A DNA stretch of 12,379 nt, from assembly GCA_030018745.1 (NCBI GenBank), contig JASEHB010000024.1:1-12379 (forward strand), in the 5' to 3' direction. Below are positions 7,156 to 12,379 of the stretch, piece after piece. The notes under the pieces were generated by a model. It made no database searches and had not been told where the DNA came from. It saw nothing but the letters and a program-made list of their open reading frames with translations. Source of the DNA: Desulfatibacillaceae bacterium (GTDB taxonomy: Bacteria > Desulfobacterota > Desulfobacteria > Desulfobacterales > Desulfatibacillaceae). The stretch's first letter is position 1. Every line of letters begins with the position of its first letter. A program made the position numbers and the translations under genes.

Positions 7156-8172
7156 GTGAGCCTGAAAACAAGCCGGATTTCCCAAAAATCCATACGCATA
7201 TTAGGAACCGGCTATCATGTGCCTGAAAAGGTCCTCACAAACAAGGACCTTGAAGATATGGGCCTGGACACCTCAAATGAGTGGATTGTCCAGCGCACGG
7301 GCATTCGCGAAAGGCGGGTGGCCGACAAAAGCGAGGCCACTTCCGACCTGGCCCGCAAGGCTTCCATGATGGCCCTTGATCAGGCGGGCATTTGCGCAAA
7401 GGATCTGGACCTCATTGTGGTGGCCACAGTTACGCCTGATACCTGCTGCCCCTCGGCAGGCAACTGGCTGGAGGCCGCCCTTGGCGCAGACAATGCGGTG
7501 AGCTTTGATGTCACCGCTGCCTGCTCCGGCTTTATTTTCGCCCTGAATGTGGCAAGCCAGTACCTTCTTGCGGGAACCGCCAGATATGCCCTTGTTTGTG
7601 CTGCTGAAGTGATGACCCGCACGGTCAACTGGAAGGACCGCTCCACCTGCATTCTGTGGGGAGACGGTGCAGGAGCGGTTGTGCTGGCTTTGGGAGAAAG
7701 CGGGCCGGAAATACTTTCCTCGGCTCTCCATTCGGACGGCAAAAACGGCAGCGACCTGCTGCTTCCCGGCGGAGGCTCCCGCACAACGCCCATAAGCCAC
7801 GAATCCGTGGACAAGGGCCTGCATTATCTGGATCTCATCAATGCGGATCAGAGTTTTCGGGTGGCTGTGCGCTGCTTCATGCAGGTTATCTCCGATGCTG
7901 CGGCAGGCCAGGGGCTTACCCCCCAGAACCTGGACTGGATAATCCCTCATCAGGCCAACTTGCGGATGTTCCAGTATATTTCCAAGGCATTCAATATCCC
8001 CATGGAGCGCTTTTACATCACCATAGACCGCTTTGGAAACATCTCATCGGCCTCGTGTGCTGTTGCCCTGGCCGAAGCCGCGCAAAAAGGCTTCCTAAAA
8101 CAGGGCCAGCTTGTTTGCCTGCCGGTTTTCGGCGGCGGGCTGACTTGGGGAAGCGCCCTTATCCGCTGGTGA
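7156..8172 (+). CDS. fabH: 3-oxoacyl-ACP synthase III (KAS III)
   Basis: Thiolase-fold enzyme of 338 aa that starts type II fatty-acid synthesis by condensing acetyl-CoA (or another acyl-CoA) with malonyl-ACP. The Cys-His-Asn triad is intact: Cys123 in AACSGF, His265 in IPHQAN and Asn295 in GNISSAS (most FabH have GNTSAAS). NEWIVQRTGIRERR (41-54), WGDGAGAVVL (168-177) and the end GGGLTWGSALIRW are strongly FabH-like. It begins at a GTG, with GAGG about 7 bases upstream; the first 10-12 residues are extra relative to E. coli FabH (317 aa). It stands alone, not beside plsX, fabD or acpP, so it may be a second copy with its own acyl preference; the sequence does not settle that. It converges on the PpiC gene with only 41 bases between. 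Confidence 0.93.
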   Translation: MSLKTSRISQKSIRILGTGYHVPEKVLTNKDLEDMGLDTSNEWIVQRTGIRERRVADKSEATSDLARKASMMALDQAGICAKDLDLIVVATVTPDTCCPSAGNWLEAALGADNAVSFDVTAACSGFIFALNVASQYLLAGTARYALVCAAEVMTRTVNWKDRSTCILWGDGAGAVVLALGESGPEILSSALHSDGKNGSDLLLPGGGSRTTPISHESVDKGLHYLDLINADQSFRVAVRCFMQVISDAAAGQGLTPQNLDWIIPHQANLRMFQYISKAFNIPMERFYITIDRFGNISSASCAVALAEAAQKGFLKQGQLVCLPVFGGGLTWGSALIRW

Positions 8173-8213
8173 ACAGCTTCAAAGGGCGCATACCTTCATT
8201 CCAAGCTTCATTT

Positions 8214-9215
8214 TTAAGGAATATAGACCTCTATCTTGGCTTTGTCCTTGAGGCCGTCCACATAGGCCTTGGCCAGCTCCTCCATTTTCTCGCCAAAGAG
8301 ATGCTGCTTCAACTGCTCGCGGATTTGCTCATATTCAATGGGCTGGCCCGGCTTTTTGTCGTCCACCCTTATAATATGAAAGCCAAACTGGGTTTCAACC
8401 AGATCGCTCACCTGGCCGGGTTCCATGGCCATTGCCGCAACTTCGAACTCCTCCACCATCCGGCCCTGGGGAAAATAGCCAAGGTCCCCGCCCTGGGCTG
8501 CGCTGGGGCAGGAGGAATGGGTTTTGGCCATCTCCTCAAAGGAGTCTCCGGCCTTTATTCTGTTCAATATTTCCCTTGCCCTGGCGCGGGCCTTTTCTTT
8601 GGAGTCGGAATCCCCTGGGTTTTCGGCAGCAATGAGTATGTGGCGAGCCTTTATCTGGCCAGGCTCTTCAAAATCCGCCTTGTTGTCATCGTAATGCTTT
8701 TTCACCTGCTCGTCGGTGAGCTGGGCCTTTTGCTCAAATTTTTCTTCCAGAAGCAGCCGGATGGCGGTTGCCCGCTCCATTTCCCTTAACAGCTCGGCCT
8801 CGGTAAAGCCCTGGGCCGCTATTGCCCTCTCAAACTCGACAGCGCTTGGATACTGGTTTTTGATCTGGAGCAGATGGTCCTTTATGGCCAGCCTGTCCAC
8901 CTTTATTTTTTCCTTTATGGTCTCCTGGTACAAAAGCTCATCGCCGATGAGCCTGTCCAGAACACGGTCGCGGAGCGCGGGGATTTCCTCACTGGGCAGC
9001 CTCTGGCCCTGACGGGCAAGCTGCATCTGCAACAGGCTCATAAGGCGGATAAGCTCGGATTCGGGAATTTCCACCCCGTTGACAAGGGCCACTACGCCTT
9101 TGGGGCCGGGTTGCGGTTCATCCTGCCCGGCCATGACCAGCCCCAAAGGCAAAAGCAAAAACGCCACGGCTGCCAACAGTGCAATGCCAAGCCAGGCGGA
9201 GCATTTCTTCAACAT
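8214..9215 (-). CDS. SurA/PpiC-type periplasmic peptidyl-prolyl cis-trans isomerase
   Basis: Periplasmic folding factor of 333 aa. A signal sequence (MLKKC, then hydrophobic 8-28, VMAG) leads to a SurA-N-like chaperone region starting VVALVNGVEI (41-50) and a helical part to about 185. One parvulin domain follows (about 188-288) with KARHILI, GDSFEEMAK, GGDLGYFPQGRM and QFGFHIIRV as family blocks. A charged C-terminal helix follows the parvulin domain, as in SurA and PrsA-like proteins. The substrate is probably outer-membrane or exported proteins; this is inferred. The ATG at 9215 is chosen because AAAAGGAG (9224-9231) precedes it and it begins the signal peptide; the open frame continues to 9302, but that part lacks any signal features. 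No lipobox Cys follows the hydrophobic stretch, so it is not PrsA-like lipidated. Confidence 0.9.
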   Translation of the reverse strand: MLKKCSAWLGIALLAAVAFLLLPLGLVMAGQDEPQPGPKGVVALVNGVEIPESELIRLMSLLQMQLARQGQRLPSEEIPALRDRVLDRLIGDELLYQETIKEKIKVDRLAIKDHLLQIKNQYPSAVEFERAIAAQGFTEAELLREMERATAIRLLLEEKFEQKAQLTDEQVKKHYDDNKADFEEPGQIKARHILIAAENPGDSDSKEKARARAREILNRIKAGDSFEEMAKTHSSCPSAAQGGDLGYFPQGRMVEEFEVAAMAMEPGQVSDLVETQFGFHIIRVDDKKPGQPIEYEQIREQLKQHLFGEKMEELAKAYVDGLKDKAKIEVYIP

Positions 9216-9360
9216 AACTGCATCTCCTTTTAGGTCATAAATTTCTTTAAGTTCCCTCAAAAAAGGCCCTTTGAGAAGCCCTTGACCGGCTGTCGGCTGC
9301 AAAAGCCAGGTCGGCTGCCAAAATGCCTTTCATCAAAAGAGTATTATACAGGAGACGGTT

Positions 9361-9555
9361 TTGTCCATAGACCTTTACGACATTTATCCGGAAAGATTTT
9401 GGCTGCCCTTTGTAACGGCCACCTGCAGGGGCTTGCCCGGCCTTTTGCTTTTTGGTTTTGACTGCCAGGCCGGAAAAAAGCTATCCTTTAAACACAAACA
9501 AAACCTCCCTTTTACGGGTAAAATGGTTTTTGAAAAAAAATCCACCAGTTGCTAA
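9361..9555 (+). CDS. Doubtful small ORF, unknown function
   Basis: A 64-codon frame opening with TTG, with AGGAG (9350-9354) 6 bases upstream, which is why it is listed. The product would begin with an acidic, aromatic-rich part (IDLYDIYPERFWLPF), pass through a short hydrophobic stretch (LPGLLLFGF) and end very basic. It matches no family I recognise and has no membrane-anchor or zinc pattern. It could be a chance frame or the remnant of a decayed gene. Confidence 0.22.
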   Translation: MSIDLYDIYPERFWLPFVTATCRGLPGLLLFGFDCQAGKKLSFKHKQNLPFTGKMVFEKKSTSC

Positions 9556-9563
9556 ACCTGATT

Positions 9564-9591
9564 TTGGGCTTGGGGACCTGTGTGGTAGAAT
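9564..9591 (+). promoter_or_regulatory. Candidate promoter of the second cNMP gene
   Basis: TTGGGC (9564-9569) and TAGAAT (9586-9591, 5/6 to the -10 consensus) are 16 bases apart and end about 60 bases before the ATG at 9652. Confidence 0.4.
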
Positions 9592-9651
9592 GAATTTAAC
9601 GACTTGAGGCTGAAAAGCCTGCACCACAACCTCCGCCGGAAAGGGGGAAGG

Positions 9652-10209
9652 ATGAGCGAAACCCAGGATAAAAGCCTACTTGGCTACGGATGCACAGATG
9701 GAGACCGCAGTTGCGAAATATATAGTGATTATAATGTGTTGAAACATCTCCCAGCCTTTGAGGGGGTGATGCCTGAAATCATAAAGCTGTGGGCTTATTT
9801 TGGCAGGCGCACGGTTTATGAGCCGGGCGCATTTCTGTTGCGCCAGGGCGACTCCATAGGCAGGGCGCATTGTGTTATCAGCGGCAAGGCCAAAGTCTTT
9901 TTTGATAAGGACGGTCAGGAGTTTCCCATTCATACCCTAAAGGAGATGGATGTTTTCGGAGAGCTGGCCCTGCTGGCGGAAATCAAATCAATGGTTCATA
10001 TCCAGGCCATTGAGATGGTGGTGACCTTCTCTTTTGACCAAAAGAGCTTCTGGAAGGTTTATGCCCAATTTCCCCGCCACACCAAACGGGCTGTGGAGCA
10101 GATAGTCAAGCTCCGCATAGGCTGGCAGCAGCAGATTATGAAGCGGCACATCGAGGAGGCCAAAAACCCGGAAAGGGTTGCCGTACTGGCCAAAGGCCTG
10201 TTTGTGTAA
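9652..10209 (+). CDS. CRP-fold cNMP-domain protein with altered phosphate cassette
   Basis: Protein of 185 aa with one cNMP-binding-like domain (about 40-135) after a polar N-terminus, and no helix-turn-helix. The jelly-roll blocks YEPGAFLLRQGDS (56-68), CVISGKAKVFF (74-84) and FGELALL (102-108) are clear. In the phosphate-binding cassette Glu104 is kept, but the Arg expected nine residues later (PRSA/PRAA in relatives) is replaced: the region reads AEIKSMVHIQA, with Ser113 at that place. It may bind another ligand, or none. The C-terminus is a charged helix ending NPERVAVLAKGLFV. Start ATG at 9652 has the purine-rich AAGGGGGAAGG directly upstream; the longer TTG frame from 9604 is less likely. 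It faces dapA across only 32 bases. This is the second effector-less cNMP protein in the window. Confidence 0.82.
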   Translation: MSETQDKSLLGYGCTDGDRSCEIYSDYNVLKHLPAFEGVMPEIIKLWAYFGRRTVYEPGAFLLRQGDSIGRAHCVISGKAKVFFDKDGQEFPIHTLKEMDVFGELALLAEIKSMVHIQAIEMVVTFSFDQKSFWKVYAQFPRHTKRAVEQIVKLRIGWQQQIMKRHIEEAKNPERVAVLAKGLFV

Positions 10210-10241
10210 GGCCGCATCCCTCTCCGGGCGGCTGCAACCTA

Positions 10242-11276
10242 TCAATACGAGCTGTAGGCCAGCCCCTCAAGCAGGGAGGGGTCATTTAACCGGGCCTCCA
10301 TATCCGTTCCAAAACAATCCGCCACAGGCGCAAGTATTTCGGGGTTTTCCCGCCAGACCTGCCCAAGGGCCTTCACAGCAGTTGCCAGGCCCGTTTTTGT
10401 CATCTTGCCAAGCGGTCGGCGGCAGCCGCCCACAGGCATACCCAGTATGGTCATCAGGGTCTTGACGGGCAAGGGGTTGCGGGCGCGGCAGGTAACCGGG
10501 CCGTGGGGGCTTTGCTCGGTTGTGGTCACGGTTACAAGGCCAAAAAGGGGCTTTAGTGCCTGCTCAAGCTTTTGTGCCCTGGCCCTGTCGCCCTTTTGAG
10601 CTGCCTCAACCATTTCAACCACGGCCTTGGGGGCAATGTTGGACATCACCGAAATTACACCGCAGGCCCGGATTTGGGGGTCAAGTATCATGGTAAGGGT
10701 CTTGTCGTCATCGCCGGAGAGAATGGCAAAATTCTCCCCTGCAATGGAGCGGGTCAGGCGCATATTCTCCAGGTTTCCGGTGGCCTCCTTAACAGCAGAG
10801 ACATTGCCGAATTTTTGAGCCAGAATCCCTATGTCCTGGGGCAGAAGCTGCGCGCCTGTGCGCCCCGGAATCACATAGGGAATTATTGTCATATCAGGAA
10901 ACGCCTGGGCCACAGGCTCCACATATTCCCGGCGTATTTCCAAAGAACTTGGGCCGTTGTAGTATGGGTCCACCAGCAGCACGGCCTGGACGCCGGCCTT
11001 TTGGGCATGCCTTGTCCCATCAAGGGCCTCTTTTGTGTTGTTGCTGCCGGTTCCGGCAATCACAAAGCATTTGCCCCTGCACTTGGCTGCGGTCATCTCC
11101 ACCACGCGGTTGTGCTCGCTCCAGGAAAGGGTGGGGCTTTCGCCTGTTGTGCCCACAGCCAGCACTCCCTTGACCCCTGCCTCAACCTGGAAATCAAGCA
11201 GGGCGTTAAGGCCCTTTTCGTCCACGCCGTTTTCGTTAAAAGGGGTTACAAGAGCCGTGTAGCAACCTGCAAGCAT
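10242..11276 (-). CDS. dapA: 4-hydroxy-tetrahydrodipicolinate synthase family protein, extended form
   Basis: Class I aldolase of the DHDPS/NAL family, 344 aa, expected to condense pyruvate with aspartate semialdehyde in lysine and diaminopimelate synthesis. Family residues are in place: GTTGES (42-47), PYYNGPS (104-110), Tyr134 and Arg139 in YVIPGRTG, the Schiff-base Lys163 in VKEATGN, and SGDDDKTL (187-194). It aligns with E. coli DapA (292 aa) to about residue 305, apart from an insert near 248-265 (VTVTTTEQSPHGPVTCRAR), then continues for about 40 residues (QVWRENPEILAPVADCFG...). The ATG at 11276 has AGGGAGG (11282-11288) 5 bases upstream and matches the E. coli start; the upstream ATGs near 11336-11342 lack a site. 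E. coli lysine-site residues Ala49 and His53 correspond to Pro48 and Trp52, so feedback control may differ. Other NAL-family substrates remain possible. Confidence 0.85.
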   Translation of the reverse strand: MLAGCYTALVTPFNENGVDEKGLNALLDFQVEAGVKGVLAVGTTGESPTLSWSEHNRVVEMTAAKCRGKCFVIAGTGSNNTKEALDGTRHAQKAGVQAVLLVDPYYNGPSSLEIRREYVEPVAQAFPDMTIIPYVIPGRTGAQLLPQDIGILAQKFGNVSAVKEATGNLENMRLTRSIAGENFAILSGDDDKTLTMILDPQIRACGVISVMSNIAPKAVVEMVEAAQKGDRARAQKLEQALKPLFGLVTVTTTEQSPHGPVTCRARNPLPVKTLMTILGMPVGGCRRPLGKMTKTGLATAVKALGQVWRENPEILAPVADCFGTDMEARLNDPSLLEGLAYSSY

Positions 11277-11365
11277 ATAAGCCTCCCTTGCGGATGCGCC
11301 TTCCGGCGCATTCTTGAAATGCGGATTTTTATTCATTGGCATAAACTTAAAAAAACGAAAGAAAA

Positions 11366-11392
11366 ATTATATTGGCTGCTTCAATCTGTCAA
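11366..11392 (-). promoter_or_regulatory. dapA promoter
   Basis: On the - strand perfect TTGACA (11387-11392) and TATAAT (11366-11371) hexamers are separated by 15 bases, shorter than the usual 16-18. Transcription would start near 11359 and give an untranslated leader of roughly 80 bases before the dapA ATG, which contains an A/T-rich stretch but no riboswitch I recognise. Confidence 0.6.
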
Positions 11393-11442
11393 GCAAAGAT
11401 GAGCCAAAGAAACCACGGGGCAAAACCCTTCCCATGTTTGAT

Positions 11443-11477
11443 GGCAAAGCTCCGGAGGCTGCACGAAGGGCTTTGCC
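11443..11477 (+). other. Perfect 8-bp hairpin of unknown role
   Basis: GGCAAAGC (11443-11450) pairs exactly with GCTTTGCC (11470-11477) around a 19-base loop that begins TCCGGA. No U-tract follows on either strand, so it is not a terminator. It could be part of a structured leader or small RNA. Confidence 0.4.
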
Positions 11478-11588
11478 TTAAGGAAGTTGCGCACGGGCCT
11501 GCTTAAAAAAACCTGCACAAGTATTTGCTTGTAAATCCATTTATTATTTGTTACTTCTAAAAGGTGAAGATGCGGTCGGAAGTGCTGC

Positions 11589-11621
11589 GCCCCGCTGTTT
11601 GCGTTTTGGTGCGGGGCTTTT
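11589..11621 (+). terminator. Rho-independent terminator with no upstream + gene
   Basis: GCCCCGC (11589-11595) pairs exactly with GCGGGGC (11611-11617) around a 15-base loop and is followed by TTTTATTG. The T-rich side is on the + strand only. The nearest + gene ends at 10209, and dapA lies between on the other strand, so it should end a short transcript starting in the 11277-11588 region or act as an attenuator of mreB. Confidence 0.7.
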
Positions 11622-11639
11622 ATTGCTAAACACACGCCA

Positions 11640-11686
11640 AGCTTGTTTCTTAAATCAGATTTGCTCTGATGACCAGGCTGTTTTTT
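11640..11686 (+). terminator. Second terminator-like structure in the mreB leader
   Basis: An outer stem AGCTTG/CAGGCT (11640-11645 with 11674-11679, one G-T pair) encloses a perfect inner stem ATCAGA/TCTGAT (11654-11659 with 11665-11670), and six T residues follow at 11681-11686. The outer stem is short, so this is less certain than the first. Confidence 0.4.
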
Positions 11687-11715
11687 CTTCAGAAAAGACG
11701 CGGTCTCAACACCCT

Positions 11716-11745
11716 TTGAATCTGGTTGAATCCGGTTGAAAGCCT
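11716..11745 (+). repeat. Three tandem 10-bp repeats abutting the mreB start
   Basis: TTGAATCTGG, TTGAATCCGG and TTGAAAGCCT occupy 11716-11745 without spacing and end at the base before the mreB ATG. They replace the place where a ribosome-binding site is expected; none of the copies is a good one. Confidence 0.75.
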
Positions 11746-12379
11746 ATGAATTTTTTCAGCTCTTTTCACAGCTTGTTTTCCAATGACCTGGCAATAGATC
11801 TGGGCACCGCCAACACCCTGGTTTATGTGCGGGGCAAGGGCATTGTGCTTTCCGAGCCTTCGGTTGTGGCGGTAAGAACCGATGACCGCTACAAGGACAA
11901 GATTCTTGCCGTGGGGGCGGAGGCCAAGAGAACTTTGGGCCGCACCCCAGGCAACATAAGGGCCATAAGGCCTTTAAAGGACGGCGTTATTGCGGACTTT
12001 GAAGTGACCGAGGCCATGCTCAAGTATTTTATACAAAAGGTGCACAACCGCCGGAACTTTGTGCGGCCAAGAATTGTCATAGCAGTGCCTTCGGGCATCA
12101 CCCAGGTGGAAAGCCGTGCGGTGAAGGAATCCGCCCAGAGCGCCGGAGCGCGGGAGGTTTTCCTCATTGAGGAGCCTATGGCTGCGGCCATTGGTGCGGG
12201 CCTGCCCATAACGGAGCCTATCTGCAACATGGTGGTGGACATAGGCGGCGGCACAACCGAGGTGGCGGTCATATCATTGGCCGGCATTGTTTACAGCCGC
12301 TCCATCCGGGTGGCGGGCGACAAGATGGACAGGGCCATAGCCCAGTATATCAAGCGCAAGTATAACCTGCTCATTGGAG
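11746..12379 (+). CDS. mreB: Rod-shape protein MreB, 5' part (cut by window end)
   Basis: First 211 codons of an actin-like MreB (full length usually about 345 aa); the gene runs off the right edge. MreB polymerises on the inner face of the cytoplasmic membrane and guides lateral wall synthesis with MreC, MreD, RodA and PBP2. Visible signatures: an N-terminal, partly amphipathic segment (NFFSSFHSLF), phosphate-1 motif LAIDLGTANTLVY (15-27), VIADFEVTEAML (81-92), VIAVPSGITQVE (111-122), the IEEPMAAAIGAGLPI block (141-155), and phosphate-2 motif VVDIGGGTTEVAV (163-175). The ATG at 11746 gives the standard N-terminus, though no strong ribosome site precedes it. mreCD probably follow outside the window, as in most bacteria. 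Confidence 0.96.
   Translation, partial: MNFFSSFHSLFSNDLAIDLGTANTLVYVRGKGIVLSEPSVVAVRTDDRYKDKILAVGAEAKRTLGRTPGNIRAIRPLKDGVIADFEVTEAMLKYFIQKVHNRRNFVRPRIVIAVPSGITQVESRAVKESAQSAGAREVFLIEEPMAAAIGAGLPITEPICNMVVDIGGGTTEVAVISLAGIVYSRSIRVAGDKMDRAIAQYIKRKYNLLIG

Larger units (their letters stand above)
9216..9651. other. 436-base intergenic region
   Basis: Between the divergent ppiC-like and second cNMP genes. It holds GTCGGCTGC twice about 20 bases apart (near 9290-9320), a doubtful TTG-started ORF (9361-9555), an A-rich run before 9541, and a promoter-like pair at 9564-9591. I see no tRNA, terminator or longer repeat in it. Confidence 0.6.
11277..11745. other. 469-base non-coding region between dapA and mreB
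   Basis: Holds the dapA promoter, a hairpin (11443-11477), one good and one weaker terminator-like structure on the + strand (11589-11621 and 11640-11686), and three 10-bp tandem repeats before the mreB ATG. Frames here, such as the 84-codon one at 11381-11635 on the - strand, look like chance. The terminators imply a + transcript starting inside the region; see findings. Confidence 0.6.

Noticed and set aside
8175..8215. AGCTT/AAGCT inverted repeat followed by five T after fabH
   Set aside because: Only 5 bp with a long, weakly paired loop; not enough to call a terminator.
7656..8789. 377-codon + frame across the fabH end and antisense to ppiC
   Set aside because: It overlaps two well-supported genes, starts inside fabH in another frame, and its product has low-complexity Gly/Pro/Arg-rich text.
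10572..11402. 276-codon + frame antisense to dapA
   Set aside because: A shadow of dapA; considered as a source for the + terminator at 11589 but it has no ribosome site or recognisable domain.
11540..11620. GCGGTCGGAAGTGCTGCG resembles the SRP (4.5S) RNA loop or part of a 6S RNA
   Set aside because: It lacks the conserved SRP tetraloop and paired arms, and no 6S-like closing stem could be found by eye.
11889..12287. 132-codon - frame inside mreB
   Set aside because: Antisense to clear MreB phosphate-binding motifs.

Overview
This window looks like an ordinary chromosomal stretch of a Gram-negative bacterium, most likely an anaerobic deltaproteobacterium (Desulfobacterota). That placement is an inference. 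It rests on an outer-membrane lipoprotein signal, periplasmic murein and chaperone enzymes, stand-alone cyclic-nucleotide-binding proteins, and the style of RadA, MreB and FabH. No phage, transposon, CRISPR, tRNA or rRNA was found. Base composition is moderately GC-rich, except for the first gene and the mreB leader, which are visibly more AT-rich.

Left part (1-5010). A TolB-like beta-propeller lipoprotein on the + strand meets a four-gene leftward set head-on at a shared, probably bidirectional terminator. In transcription order the leftward set is radA (recombination and branch migration), rlmE/ftsJ (23S rRNA 2'-O-methylation), yebC (YebC/PmpR/TACO1 family) and a short cNMP-binding-domain protein with no effector domain. 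Internal gaps of about 90-160 bases, two of them with promoter-like hexamers, suggest the set is not transcribed only from radA.

Middle (5011-8172). Divergent from radA is a tightly coupled + operon: a PHP-family histidinol-phosphatase-like enzyme, an MltB-type lytic transglycosylase and a two-helix membrane protein of the PLDc_N type. Both junctions are ATGA overlaps, and the operon ends at a clear terminator. A complete fabH (KAS III) follows, away from any other fatty-acid gene.

Right part (8173-12379). A SurA/PpiC-type periplasmic peptidyl-prolyl isomerase lies on the - strand, then a 436-base gap with one doubtful small ORF, then a second stand-alone cNMP-fold protein whose phosphate-binding Arg is lost. 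A long dapA-like gene (344 aa instead of about 292) lies on the - strand behind a near-consensus promoter. After a 469-base non-coding region comes mreB, cut by the window end. The mreB leader has one good and one weaker terminator-like structure on the + strand, with no + gene before them, and three tandem 10-bp repeats touching the ATG. This is the least explained part of the window.

Functionally the window mixes envelope maintenance (MreB, MltB, PpiC, lipoprotein), information processing (RadA, RlmE, YebC) and biosynthesis (FabH, DapA, PHP phosphatase). I see no convincing novel multi-gene system; the observations worth checking are regulatory or concern unusual family members.
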